Shown: piece after piece, positions 17,415 through 26,493 of the stretch
How positions within the stretch are numbered: position 1 is the first letter of the stretch
Layout of the letters: each line of letters starts with the position of its first letter
Origin: Ensifer sp. LC11
GTDB taxonomy: Bacteria; Pseudomonadota; Alphaproteobacteria; Rhizobiales; Rhizobiaceae
Direction: 5' to 3'
DNA length: 64,000 nucleotides
NCBI RefSeq assembly: GCF_001695835.1
Contig: NZ_MBSO01000006.1
Location: forward strand, 62,001 to 126,000
Translations under genes and position numbers: made by a program
The notes under the pieces: generated by a model
The model's input: the letters and a program-made list of their open reading frames with translations, nothing else
Told to the model about the DNA's origin: nothing
Database searches by the model: none

Positions 17415-18572
17415 ATGGCTGCGATCACCTGCGAGGCGGACCTTTCCGAGGCGTTCCATGGTCGGAGAATCCTGATCACGGGCCACACCGGCTTCAAGGG
17501 AGGCTGGCTCGCGCTGTGGCTGAGGCGGCTGGGTGCGTCGGTGGTCGGGCTATCCCTGCCGCCGTCGAAGCCGTCCTTCTTTCTGGCGACCGAACTTGGC
17601 GAAATCGTAGAGGGCCATAGCGGCGACATCAGGGTCGCCGCAGATGTTGCGCAGGCAATCCAGGGGCAGGATTTCGATCTTGTCATCCACATGGCTGCGC
17701 AAGCGGTCGTTCGAACATCGTTCGAGAGCCCTGTCGATACCTACGCCACCAACGTCGTCGGCACCGCGATCGTGCTCGATGCGGCGCGAAGGCTGAAATC
17801 GCTGAAGGGCGTCATCGTCGTCACCAGCGACAAGTGCTACGAAAACCGTGAATGGGTGTGGGGCTATCGCGAGAACGACCCGATGGGCGGGCGCGACCCG
17901 TACAGTTCGTCGAAAGGGTGCGCCGAACTTGTCGCGGCCGCCTACCGCTCCTCGTTCTTCAACGATGCGAGCGGGCCGCAGCTCGTCAGCGTGCGCGCCG
18001 GCAATGTTATCGGCGGCGGAGACTGGGGCGCCGACAGGCTTGTGCCGGACCTTGTCCGTTCGGTGGAAAGCGGCAACCCGGCGCGATTGCGCAATCCATC
18101 GAGCATCCGGCCGTGGCAACACGTATTCGAGCCGCTTCGCGGTTACATGATGCTCGCCGCCCATCTCGTTCACGGCAGGACGCGCTTTGCAGGTGGCTGG
18201 AATTTCGGCCCCGATCAGGAAGCAACGGTGAATGTTGGAACGCTTGCCCAGATGGTCGTCAGCCATTGGGGCGACGCCCCGCCGCGATACATCGTGGAGC
18301 AGCAGGCGAACGGGCCGGTGGAGTCCACCATTCTGCGCCTCGACAGCACCAAGGCACGTACGGAACTCGGATGGAAGCCGGTACTCCGCCTTGACGACGC
18401 CGTGGCCATGACCGCCGCCTGGTACAGGAAGTATCGCGACGATCCCACGCACATCCGCTCGTTTTCCGAACATCAACTGGAGCAATACGCCGACGCCTGG
18501 AAACAGGAAGCTGAACCCGACGCAAGACCATCGCCATTGCGCGCTATCGGAGATTGGAAAGATGCGAGTTAA
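17415..18572 (+). CDS. rfbG: CDP-glucose 4,6-dehydratase
   Basis: 385-residue extended SDR that converts CDP-glucose to CDP-4-keto-6-deoxyglucose. NAD-binding motif is ILITGHTGFKGGWLALWL, the form specific to RfbG/DdhB. Further landmarks are TSDKCYENREWVWGYRE and the catalytic Tyr/Lys in DPYSSSKG. SVRAGNVIGGGDWGADRLVP is also a family hallmark. The 3' end overlaps the next gene by 11 bp, so the operon is tightly coupled. Confidence 0.96.
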   Translation: MAAITCEADLSEAFHGRRILITGHTGFKGGWLALWLRRLGASVVGLSLPPSKPSFFLATELGEIVEGHSGDIRVAADVAQAIQGQDFDLVIHMAAQAVVRTSFESPVDTYATNVVGTAIVLDAARRLKSLKGVIVVTSDKCYENREWVWGYRENDPMGGRDPYSSSKGCAELVAAAYRSSFFNDASGPQLVSVRAGNVIGGGDWGADRLVPDLVRSVESGNPARLRNPSSIRPWQHVFEPLRGYMMLAAHLVHGRTRFAGGWNFGPDQEATVNVGTLAQMVVSHWGDAPPRYIVEQQANGPVESTILRLDSTKARTELGWKPVLRLDDAVAMTAAWYRKYRDDPTHIRSFSEHQLEQYADAWKQEAEPDARPSPLRAIGDWKDAS

Positions 18573-19800
18573 TTACGGGCAGTCCGTTTACGGCCAGGAA
18601 GAAATCGATGCCGTCATGGCAGTCTTGCGGTCATCGACGCAGATGGGCAAAGCCGTCAGGGCGATGCAGGAGCGCGTCGCCGCGCTTTTCGCAAAACGGC
18701 ATGGCATCATGGTGAATTCGGGTTCGTCGGCGAACCATCTCGCCATCGAGATCGCCAACCTTCCGAAGGGCTCCGAAGTCATTACCCCTGCATTGACCTT
18801 TGCCACGACGGTAGCGCCGATCGTGCGTGCCGGCCTCCTACCGGCCTTCGTCGATGTGGTTGACGGCACCTACAACATCGATGCCGACGCGATCGAGCGC
18901 ATGATTACCAAGAAGACGAAGGCGGTGATGATCCCGTCCCTGATCGGCAACCTGCCGGATTGGGACCGCATTCGCGCCATCGCGGACGCCCATAAGCTGT
19001 TGGTGATCGAGGACAGCGCCGACACGCTCGGTGCAACGGTGCGCGACAAGAGCACCGGAACGCGCTCCGATATCAGCACGACCAGCTTTTACGGTTCGCA
19101 TGTCATCACCGCGGCCGGCAATGGCGGCATGGTCTGCGTCAACGACGATGAACTGGCGCGCACGGCGCTTCTCTATCGCTCCTGGGGCCGCACGTCCTCG
19201 CTTTTCGTTGAATCCGAAACCATCGAGAACCGTTTCAACATCGACCTCGACGGCTTCGACTACGATGCGAAGTTCGTATTCGAAGTTCTGGGGTTCAACA
19301 TAGAACCGTCCGAGATGGGCGCCGCGTTCGGGCTCGTACAATTAGATCGCCTGCAACAGAACATCGACGCGCGCGAGCGCAACTTCGCCAAGCAGATGGC
19401 CTTCTTCCAGGAGTACGAGGACTGGTTCGTGCTACCGCGGCAGTTGCCGTTCTCGCGAACCGGATGGCTGGCATTTCCGCTGACTGTGCACGCCGATGCC
19501 CCCTTCACCCGCCGCGAGATGCAGATCTTCCTGGAGCAGCGCGACATCCAGACCCGGCCGGTGTTTACCGGCAACATCCTGCGCCAGCCGGCCATGAACG
19601 GTGTCGCCTGCAAGGTCGATCCCCGCGGCTACCCAATCGCCGACGACGTGATGCGCGGCGGCATCCTGCTCGCTTGCCACCACGGGCTGACGCCGGCGCA
19701 TCTGGATCACATCCACCAGTCGTTCCGCGATTTCGCGCTTCGATTTGCAAATTCAGGGTCCAGCAGGCGCAGCCAACAGCAACCTGCCTCCTTCTTTTAA
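18562..19800 (+). CDS. PLP-dependent sugar 3-dehydrase-like protein (RfbH/ColD type, no Fe-S cysteines)
   Basis: 412-residue fold-type I protein of the DegT/RfbH group. At the cofactor lysine position it has His180 (SFYGSHVITAAGNGG). This replacement marks C-3 dehydrases such as RfbH/DdhC and ColD and is not seen in aminotransferases. RfbH-type enzymes also carry a C-x-C...C cluster for [2Fe-2S] right after YRSWGR; here the same place reads TSSLFVESETIENRF with no cysteine, so an iron-sulphur centre is very unlikely. ColD also works without Fe-S, but on GDP sugars. The product may therefore be a 3-deoxy-4-keto CDP sugar made by a PMP/glutamate route, or something new. GGAG precedes ATG 18562. 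Confidence 0.82.
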   Translation: MRVNYGQSVYGQEEIDAVMAVLRSSTQMGKAVRAMQERVAALFAKRHGIMVNSGSSANHLAIEIANLPKGSEVITPALTFATTVAPIVRAGLLPAFVDVVDGTYNIDADAIERMITKKTKAVMIPSLIGNLPDWDRIRAIADAHKLLVIEDSADTLGATVRDKSTGTRSDISTTSFYGSHVITAAGNGGMVCVNDDELARTALLYRSWGRTSSLFVESETIENRFNIDLDGFDYDAKFVFEVLGFNIEPSEMGAAFGLVQLDRLQQNIDARERNFAKQMAFFQEYEDWFVLPRQLPFSRTGWLAFPLTVHADAPFTRREMQIFLEQRDIQTRPVFTGNILRQPAMNGVACKVDPRGYPIADDVMRGGILLACHHGLTPAHLDHIHQSFRDFALRFANSGSSRRSQQQPASFF

Positions 19801-19818
19801 GTGATATGGGGTTTAAAG

Positions 19819-21042
19819 ATGACACGTCTTACGAGATGCCGCGCCTGTCTTGCAGCCGACCCGCTCACGTTTCTCTGCATGGGTGATCACCCTCCGGCAA
19901 ACAGCTTCGTGCGGTCGGAGGATGTGCCTGAAAGCCAGCCCACCTATCCGCTCGACTCGCAGGTCTGCCTGACGTGCGGCCTGATACAGGTTTCCGACCA
20001 GGTTCCGGAAGGTTTTTTTGAGCACTATCTCTACGTTCCCTCGAGCGCCACCTCCATGCACGACCACTTCGCAGGATTGGCCGATGTGCTGAAGAAGGCG
20101 GCCGGAAGCGGGCTGATCGTTGATATCGGTTGCAACGACGGCCTTCTGCTTTCGGCTTGCAACAAGGTCGGCGGAAACACGCTCGGTGTCGACCCTGCGG
20201 CCAACCTTGCCGAGATTGCCCGCGCTCGCGGCGTGAACGTCGATGTCGGCTACTTCACCCACCACGGCTCGGCACGCCTTGTTAAAGAGTACGGTTCGGC
20301 AAAGGCGATCGTGACGACCAACACGTTCAACCACATCGGCGACCTTCATGATTTCATGGCCGGTGTCAAAGACTGGCTGGCGGAAGACGGCGTCTTCGTC
20401 GTCGAAGTGCCGTGGGCGAAGAACCTCCTCGAAAACAACGAATTCGATACGATCTATCACGAGCACGTCTCCGAGTTCAGCCTGCTGTCGCTCGTCAAGC
20501 TCAGCGGGCACTTCGACCTTGAGGTCGTCGACGTTCATCGCCTTGGCGTGCACGGAGGGTCGATGCGTGTCTTCCTCAAACATGCTGCCGCCGCCACTCG
20601 TCCGTCGGCGACGGTCGGTGAAATGCTGGCGGAAGAACTGGACACCGGGATGCTCGAGGCCGAGACCTATCTCGCCTTCGCAGAACGGGTACGCAAGATC
20701 GGTGTCGACCTGAACGCCATGCTCGACCAACTCAAGAAGGACGGCATCACCATCGCCGGTTACGGTGCGCCGGCCAAGGGCAACACCCTCCTCAACTTTT
20801 TCGGGATCGGGCCCGACAGGCTCGACTATCTGGTTGACCGAAATGCACTAAAGCAGGGGCTGTACTCGCCGGGTATGAAGATACCGATCCGCTCGCCCGA
20901 GGTATTGACCGAAGACGCGCCCGACGTGCTCCTCGTATTGGCCTGGAATTTCTTCGACGAGATCCGGGCACAGCAAACTGATTTTGCCGCGCGTGGTGGC
21001 CGCTTCCTCGTGCCGCTGCCTTACCCGACCCTCGTCAACTAG
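19819..21042 (+). CDS. Sugar C-methyltransferase, TylCIII/NovU/EvaC-like
   Basis: 407-residue three-domain methyltransferase. The N-terminal zinc site uses C7, C10, C50 and C53 (CRAC...CLTC), the SAM site is VDIGCNDGLLLSAC, and the C-terminal Rossmann domain contains IAGYGAPAKGNTLLNFFGIG. Enzymes of this layout add methyl groups to carbons next to the 4-keto group of activated deoxysugars. Placed after the dehydratase and dehydrase, it probably makes a branched CDP-sugar. ATG 19819 (18 bases after the previous stop) is preferred to the GTG at 19801, since the zinc motif starts six residues later. Confidence 0.88.
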   Translation: MTRLTRCRACLAADPLTFLCMGDHPPANSFVRSEDVPESQPTYPLDSQVCLTCGLIQVSDQVPEGFFEHYLYVPSSATSMHDHFAGLADVLKKAAGSGLIVDIGCNDGLLLSACNKVGGNTLGVDPAANLAEIARARGVNVDVGYFTHHGSARLVKEYGSAKAIVTTNTFNHIGDLHDFMAGVKDWLAEDGVFVVEVPWAKNLLENNEFDTIYHEHVSEFSLLSLVKLSGHFDLEVVDVHRLGVHGGSMRVFLKHAAAATRPSATVGEMLAEELDTGMLEAETYLAFAERVRKIGVDLNAMLDQLKKDGITIAGYGAPAKGNTLLNFFGIGPDRLDYLVDRNALKQGLYSPGMKIPIRSPEVLTEDAPDVLLVLAWNFFDEIRAQQTDFAARGGRFLVPLPYPTLVN

Positions 21043-21093
21043 AAGTCGGGACGGGTTGCGATACGGCGATTTGGCGCAAACGGGATTAGGCCC

Positions 21094-22068
21094 ATGTCGA
21101 GAGTATTGATTACCGGCGCGGCTGGATTCATTGGTTCGCATATGACGCGCGCTTGCGTCGATGCCGGCTATGAAGTCCATGTCGTGGCAAGGCCCGGCAC
21201 CGACGACAGCCGGCTCGATGCCGTCGATGGTGCGTTCACCCGACACAACTTCGACCTTCAGTCTGAAGAGGCTATCAAGCGGTGCCTTTCAGACGTGTCG
21301 CCGGAGATCGTCTTTCATCTCTCCGCCCGACCTAGGCGGCGCGAGGAAGCCGAACTCAACGACGCCAAGGCCGGAATCCGGGAACACCTCAACGCGCTGC
21401 TCGGTCTCCTCGGAGCCGCGAGTGTTGTCCGCCACCCGCCGCGAAAGATCGTCAGAACCGGCTCCCTTGCCGAGTACGGCTCGGCGCCGACACCCTACGA
21501 AGAAGATAGCCGCGAGTTGCCGGTCAACGCCTATGGCGCCGAACTCGCCGCCGCCACACATTTCATCGGTGGCTTGCAGGCGCGCCTGTCCTTCCCCGTA
21601 ATCACGGCGCGGCTGGCGCTCGTCTACGGCCCGATGCAATCGACGGAATTCATGATTCCGCTGTTGATCGAACGTTGCCTCGCCGGCCAGCACTGCGTCG
21701 TCCGCAATCCGGGAGACCGACGCGATCTGCTCTATGTCGACGACGTCATTGAAGCCTTGCTTCGGATTGCCGATGCGCCGGTAAGCACCCGGCTCGTCAA
21801 TGTCGCAACTGGCATGGCACCAACTATGCGGGAGGTTGCAAAGCTCATCGTCGAGCACACCGGTGCCGACCCGGGCCTCATAGAATACGGAGTGGGGTCG
21901 ACCGGGGGCATCAGGGATTTCCGTGCATCGACCGCGCGAGCCAAGGATCTTTTCGGTTGGAGCATGCGGGTGCCGCTGACGGAGGGGCTAGCCCGCACAA
22001 TCGCATGGCGCCGAGGGGTACTACCGCCCATATCAAGCGATGGCCGCGCATCGCGCAATACCGTCTGA
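21094..22068 (+). CDS. NAD(P)-dependent sugar reductase/epimerase-like protein (extended SDR)
   Basis: 324-residue extended SDR, expected to reduce the 4-keto group or epimerise the CDP-sugar. Nucleotide-binding motif VLITGAAGFIGSHMT is intact and RTGSLAEYG supplies the Ser/Thr. The catalytic YxxxK reads Y147-GAE-L151, so the lysine is replaced by Leu. Either another residue takes over, the reaction differs, or activity is lost. It lies 51 bp after the methyltransferase and 15 bp before the GT2 gene, in one operon. Confidence 0.82.
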   Translation: MSRVLITGAAGFIGSHMTRACVDAGYEVHVVARPGTDDSRLDAVDGAFTRHNFDLQSEEAIKRCLSDVSPEIVFHLSARPRRREEAELNDAKAGIREHLNALLGLLGAASVVRHPPRKIVRTGSLAEYGSAPTPYEEDSRELPVNAYGAELAAATHFIGGLQARLSFPVITARLALVYGPMQSTEFMIPLLIERCLAGQHCVVRNPGDRRDLLYVDDVIEALLRIADAPVSTRLVNVATGMAPTMREVAKLIVEHTGADPGLIEYGVGSTGGIRDFRASTARAKDLFGWSMRVPLTEGLARTIAWRRGVLPPISSDGRASRNTV

Positions 22069-22083
22069 GGGTGGTGAAACGCG

Positions 22084-23097
22084 ATGAAGAAGAAACCAAA
22101 GATTTCGATCCTGGTGCCGGCCTACAACGAGGAGGCCAATGTCAGGCGCGCCCACGAGGCGATCGTCGAGATGTTTGGGACCCTTCCCGGATACGACCGC
22201 GAGATCATCTTTACGGACAACCACTCCACCGACAGGACCTTCGACATTCTGTCAGAAATTGCCCGCGAAGACCCGACCGTCCGTGTCATCCGCTTCAGCC
22301 GCAACATCGGCTATCAGCGCTCGCTGCTGGTCGCCTACAAGACGGCGACGGGCGATTGCTCCGTTCAGATCGACTGCGATCTGCAGGATCCTCCGCATCT
22401 CATTCCAGGCATGGTCGACCTTTGGTTGGAGGGTCACCAGGTCGTCTACGGCATTCGCCGGACACTCAAGGACGGGTGGCTGACGACCCGGATCCGCCGC
22501 GCTTTCTACTGGTGCATCAACGCGCTCAGCGAAGATGATCTGCCTCTCAACGCCGGCGAATTCCGACTTGTCGACCGATGCATTCTTGATGAGTTGCGCA
22601 AGGTCGACGATACGTCGCCCTATCTGCGTGGCCTTATCAGTGCGATGGGTTTCTCGCAGGTCGGCTTTGAATATGACCGACAGGCGCGTGTCGCGGGCGA
22701 AAGCAAGTTTCCGTTCAGGGCCATGTTGTCACTCGCCGTCGACGGGATCCTCAACCATTCGCTGACGCCGCTGCGGCTCGCCTCGATGGCAAGCCTGGTG
22801 ATGGGCACTGCCACCCTCCTGCTTCTGCTCGGCTACCTCGTCGGCAAGCTTCTGTTTGGACAGGACTGGCCGGCGGGCTTTGCCACGACGACGATGCTGC
22901 TTCTGCTTTCCATCACTCTGAACGCAATTTTCCTCGGCATCATGGGCGAATATGTGGGACGCATTTTCATGCAATCTAAGCGACGCCCTGCCCCGATCAT
23001 CGAAGCATCGCTCAATGACGACCGACACCGGCGACCGGCACCAATGATGCCGGAATGGAGGCGGGGCGATGTCGCGGCCGACAATCAAAGACATTAG
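22084..23097 (+). CDS. Polyprenyl-phosphate glycosyltransferase, GT2 (GtrB/ArnC-like)
   Basis: 337-residue GT2 enzyme. The N-terminal GT-A domain starts ISILVPAYNEEANVRRAH and has the metal motif IDCDLQDPP. Two C-terminal membrane helices (LASLVMGTATLLLLLGYL and TMLLLLSITLNAIFLGIMG) anchor it as in GtrB, ArnC and DPM-type enzymes. These load a sugar onto undecaprenyl phosphate. Its end overlaps the GtrA-like gene by 29 bp. The operon context implies that the CDP-sugar made upstream is the donor; known GtrB enzymes use UDP-glucose, so this would be unusual. Confidence 0.88.
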   Translation: MKKKPKISILVPAYNEEANVRRAHEAIVEMFGTLPGYDREIIFTDNHSTDRTFDILSEIAREDPTVRVIRFSRNIGYQRSLLVAYKTATGDCSVQIDCDLQDPPHLIPGMVDLWLEGHQVVYGIRRTLKDGWLTTRIRRAFYWCINALSEDDLPLNAGEFRLVDRCILDELRKVDDTSPYLRGLISAMGFSQVGFEYDRQARVAGESKFPFRAMLSLAVDGILNHSLTPLRLASMASLVMGTATLLLLLGYLVGKLLFGQDWPAGFATTTMLLLLSITLNAIFLGIMGEYVGRIFMQSKRRPAPIIEASLNDDRHRRPAPMMPEWRRGDVAADNQRH

Positions 23098-23566
23098 CGC
23101 CGGGCCGCGCGGCGGCGCGACGCTTGCACGGTTTGCTGCCGTTGGCGCGCTGACGACCCTCCTCGACATGGCACTGTTCAACACACTCTATCTGGTGGGG
23201 GTGCCGCCACTTTCCTCGAACCTGGTTTCCTATTCCTGCGGGATCGCGGTGAGCTACATGCTCAATCGCGCCTGGACCTTCCGCGCCGCCCGCAGCCATG
23301 TGCAAGCCGTTAAGTTTGTCGTGGCGACGGTTGCCGGCCTCCTGATCTCGACGGCCATCGTTTCGACCCTTGCATTGCTGATCCCGGCGCCCATCGCCAA
23401 GCTCGTCAGCGTCCCCATCGTATTCGTCTGGAACTACCTGACGTCTCGGCTCTGGGTGTTTCGCGAAGCTGCAGCAGCGAATGCCGTCATGAAATACGCG
23501 ATGGAGGATGCCGTCGCATTAGGCAGCCGGCATCCTCCTGAAACACAGCAACCGAATATCTCTTAG
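23069..23566 (+). CDS. GtrA-family small membrane protein (lipid-linked sugar flippase)
   Basis: 165-residue protein with four hydrophobic segments. The pattern RFAAVGALTTLLDMALFNTL...YSCGIAVSYMLNRAWTFR...VKFVVATVAGL...VWNYLTSRLWVFR is the classic GtrA/DPMS-flippase signature. GtrA proteins are thought to flip undecaprenyl-phosphate sugars to the periplasm. It starts inside the GT2 gene, so the pair is coupled. It closes the CDP-sugar operon; the AT-rich 82-bp gap that follows probably carries a separate promoter for cysD. Confidence 0.9.
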   Translation: MSRPTIKDISAGPRGGATLARFAAVGALTTLLDMALFNTLYLVGVPPLSSNLVSYSCGIAVSYMLNRAWTFRAARSHVQAVKFVVATVAGLLISTAIVSTLALLIPAPIAKLVSVPIVFVWNYLTSRLWVFREAAAANAVMKYAMEDAVALGSRHPPETQQPNIS

Positions 23567-23648
23567 ATCTCAATTTTCATATCAGTAAAAACTAGACAAC
23601 AATATTGCAGATGATAGTACATATTTCGCATATCGGAGTATTAACGCC

Positions 23649-24548
23649 ATGTCTTTAACCCATTTGCAGCGACTTGAAGCCGAAGCGATCCACATCTTCA
23701 GAGAGGTCGCCGCAACCTTTGCCAAGCCGGTCATGCTCTACTCGATCGGCAAGGACTCCTCCGTCATGCTGCATCTGGCGATGAAGGCGTTTTATCCAGG
23801 AAAACCACCCTTCCCATTCCTGCACGTCGACACGACCTGGAAGTTCCGCGAGATGATCGAATTTCGCGACCGCATCGCGGCCCAGTTCGGCATCGATCTG
23901 ATCGTTCACATCAACCGCGACGGTGTCGAACAGAAGATCAGCCCCTTCACCCATGGCTCCAACGTACACACCCATGTGATGAAGACACAGGCGCTTCGCC
24001 AGGCCCTCGACAAATATGGCTTTGATGCCGCCTTTGGCGGCGCGCGACGGGACGAGGAAAAGAGCAGAGCAAAGGAGCGTATTTTTTCGTTCCGCAACAG
24101 TCAGCACGCTTGGGATCCAAAGAACCAGCGGCCCGAGATGTGGAAGAGCTACAACACCCGTGTCGGCCCCTCGGAGACCATCCGCGTCTTTCCTCTGTCG
24201 AATTGGACCGAGCTCGATATCTGGCAATATATCCTCAAGGAAAACATTCCGATCGTTCCGCTCTACTTCGCGGCACGCCGCCCGGTGGTTCAGCGGGACG
24301 GCATGCTGATCATGGTCGATGACGACCGAATGCCGCTCCATGACGACGAAAAGGTCGAAGAGCGCCTGATCCGCTTTCGAACGCTCGGTTGCTATCCGCT
24401 CACCGGGGCCATCGAATCGAGCGCGACAACACTCCAGGATATCGTTCGCGAGATGCTGACCGCACGGACGTCCGAGCGGCACGGTCGCCTGATCGACGCC
24501 GACGAGGCCGCATCGATGGAGAAGAAAAAGCGGGAGGGGTACTTCTGA
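23649..24548 (+). CDS. cysD: Sulfate adenylyltransferase subunit 2
   Basis: 299-residue ATP sulfurylase catalytic subunit (CysD/NodP). It has the PP-loop [51 protein letters not shown] and the C-terminal end [10 protein letters not shown], all diagnostic. With the CysN GTPase it makes adenosine 5'-phosphosulfate from ATP and sulfate. Its stop overlaps the next start (TGATG). Presence inside a polysaccharide locus with a sulfotransferase at 40305 suggests a dedicated sulfate-donor supply, as with rhizobial nodPQ. Confidence 0.97.
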   Translation: MSLTHLQRLEAEAIHIFREVAATFAKPVMLYSIGKDSSVMLHLAMKAFYPGKPPFPFLHVDTTWKFREMIEFRDRIAAQFGIDLIVHINRDGVEQKISPFTHGSNVHTHVMKTQALRQALDKYGFDAAFGGARRDEEKSRAKERIFSFRNSQHAWDPKNQRPEMWKSYNTRVGPSETIRVFPLSNWTELDIWQYILKENIPIVPLYFAARRPVVQRDGMLIMVDDDRMPLHDDEKVEERLIRFRTLGCYPLTGAIESSATTLQDIVREMLTARTSERHGRLIDADEAASMEKKKREGYF

Positions 24549-26440
24549 TGACGGCCTTCAGCACACCCGCCACAACCAGCACCGTGCTGGACTATCTGGC
24601 CAAACAGGAAAAGAAATCGCTCCTGCGTTTCATGACCTGCGGCTCCGTCGACGACGGCAAGTCAACCCTGATTGGCCGGCTGCTCTACGACAGCAAGCTT
24701 TTGTTCGACGACCAGCTTGCCGCGATCAAGCGTGACACCAAGCGGCGCAACGCAAGCCAAAACGACATTGATTTTGCTCTTTTGATCGACGGCCTCGAAG
24801 CCGAAAGGGAACAGGGCATCACCATCGACGTCGCCTATCGCTTCTTCGCCACGTCGCGGCGCAAGTTCATCGTTGCAGACGCGCCGGGGCACGAGGAATA
24901 CACGCGAAACATGGTCACGGCCGCATCGACCGCGACGCTCGCAATCGTGCTCGTTGATAGCCGTAAAGGCATCCTTCGTCAGACGCGCCGCCATTCCTTC
25001 ATCGCGTCCCTGCTCGGGGTGCGCCATGTCCTTCTTGCCGTCAACAAGATCGACCTGGTCGGCTATGATCGGCGCGTCTTCGAGTCAATTGTTGCCGACT
25101 ACAGGGAATTTGCCAGGAACCTCGGCTTCACAACGGTCACTCCCATTCCGATCTCGGCGCGCTTCGGCGACAATATGACAAGCCGGTCGCCGAAGATGCC
25201 CTGGTATGATGGACCGACGCTGCTTGAGCATCTTGAGACGGTCCCGATCGAGGAAGATGCGACCGAAGCTCCGTTTCGGTTTCCGGTTCAACTCGTCCTG
25301 CGCCCAAACCTCGATTTCCGCGGATTTGCCGGGCAGGTGGCATCCGGCAGCATAGCCGTCGGCGACCCGGTGGCGGTGGCAAAATCCGGCCAGCTATCCA
25401 AGGTCAAGGAAATCGTCACCTACGACGGCAAGCTCGCGCGCGCGATCGAGGGGCAGTCGGTCACGCTCGTGTTGGAAGACGAACTGGAAGTTTCGCGCGG
25501 CAACATGCTCGTGCCACCTGAAGACCGCCCTCATGTCGCCGACCAGTTCATGGCCCACGTGATCTGGCTCCATCCTGATCCGATGCTTCCCGGCCGCAGC
25601 TACATCCTGCGCACCGAGGTCGACAGCGTGAGCGCCACCATCACGAGCCTGAAACACCAGATCGACGTCAACACCTTCGCCGAGGAAGCGGCAAAGTCGT
25701 TGCGCATGAACGAGATCGGCGTGTGCAATCTCTCCACCCAGGCGCCGATCGTCTTCGACAGCTACAAGGCCAACCGCACCACCGGCAATTTCGTGCTGAT
25801 CGATCGTTTCAGCAACGCGACCGTTGGCGCCGGCATGATCGATTTCCCACTCCGACGGGCGCTCAACGTCCATTGGCAAGCGCTCGACATCAACAAGAAG
25901 GCGCGCGCCGCACTCAATCATCAGACACCGCGGGTGCTCTGGTTCACCGGTTTTTCCGGCTCCGGAAAATCGACGATCGCCAACATCGTCGAGAAGATTC
26001 TGCATTCCAGAGGCAAACACACGTTCCTGCTCGACGGTGACAACGTCCGTCACGGCCTCAACCGCGATCTTGGCTTCACCGAAGAGGACCGCGTGGAGAA
26101 CATCCGACGCGTGGCCGAAGTCGCCAAGCTGATGACCGAGGCGGGCCTGATCGTGCTCGTCTCGTTCATCTCGCCGTTCCGTTCAGAACGCCGCATGGCG
26201 CGGGAAATGTTCGCGCCTGGCGAATTCATCGAGATCTTCGTCGACACACCGATCGAGGAATGCGCGCGGCGTGATCCCAAGGGCCTCTACAAGAAGGCGC
26301 TCGCCGGCGAGATCCGGAACTTCACCGGCATCAGCTCACCCTATGAGCGCCCGGAGGCGCCGGAGATCCACCTCCATACGGTGGGCCACGAGGTCACGGC
26401 TCTTGCAAGCGAGATCGAGGCCTACCTGGACGAACAATAG
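24548..26440 (+). CDS. cysNC: Bifunctional sulfate adenylyltransferase subunit 1 / APS kinase (NodQ-like)
   Basis: 630-residue fusion. The CysN GTPase has GSVDDGKST (32-40), [12 protein letters not shown] and NKIDLV, followed by EF-Tu-like barrels. The C-terminal APS kinase has P-loop GFSGSGKST (468-476), [17 protein letters not shown] and the ISPFRSER segment (Ser about 542). It boosts APS formation by GTP hydrolysis and phosphorylates APS to PAPS, the universal sulfuryl donor. The frame remains open upstream to 24389, but the ATG at 24548 overlapping the cysD stop is the real start. Similar fusions (NodQ) serve Nod factor and LPS sulfation in Sinorhizobium. Confidence 0.97.
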   Translation: MTAFSTPATTSTVLDYLAKQEKKSLLRFMTCGSVDDGKSTLIGRLLYDSKLLFDDQLAAIKRDTKRRNASQNDIDFALLIDGLEAEREQGITIDVAYRFFATSRRKFIVADAPGHEEYTRNMVTAASTATLAIVLVDSRKGILRQTRRHSFIASLLGVRHVLLAVNKIDLVGYDRRVFESIVADYREFARNLGFTTVTPIPISARFGDNMTSRSPKMPWYDGPTLLEHLETVPIEEDATEAPFRFPVQLVLRPNLDFRGFAGQVASGSIAVGDPVAVAKSGQLSKVKEIVTYDGKLARAIEGQSVTLVLEDELEVSRGNMLVPPEDRPHVADQFMAHVIWLHPDPMLPGRSYILRTEVDSVSATITSLKHQIDVNTFAEEAAKSLRMNEIGVCNLSTQAPIVFDSYKANRTTGNFVLIDRFSNATVGAGMIDFPLRRALNVHWQALDINKKARAALNHQTPRVLWFTGFSGSGKSTIANIVEKILHSRGKHTFLLDGDNVRHGLNRDLGFTEEDRVENIRRVAEVAKLMTEAGLIVLVSFISPFRSERRMAREMFAPGEFIEIFVDTPIEECARRDPKGLYKKALAGEIRNFTGISSPYERPEAPEIHLHTVGHEVTALASEIEAYLDEQ

Positions 26441-26493
26441 CAACCGCGTCAGCGGACGGCAGCGAAGCCAAAGAATGCAATTGGAGGGATGCG

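Noticed and set aside
24389-24547. Upstream extension of cysNC
   Set aside because: The extension lies wholly inside cysD; ATG 24548 overlapping the cysD stop with intact CysN N-terminus is the real start.
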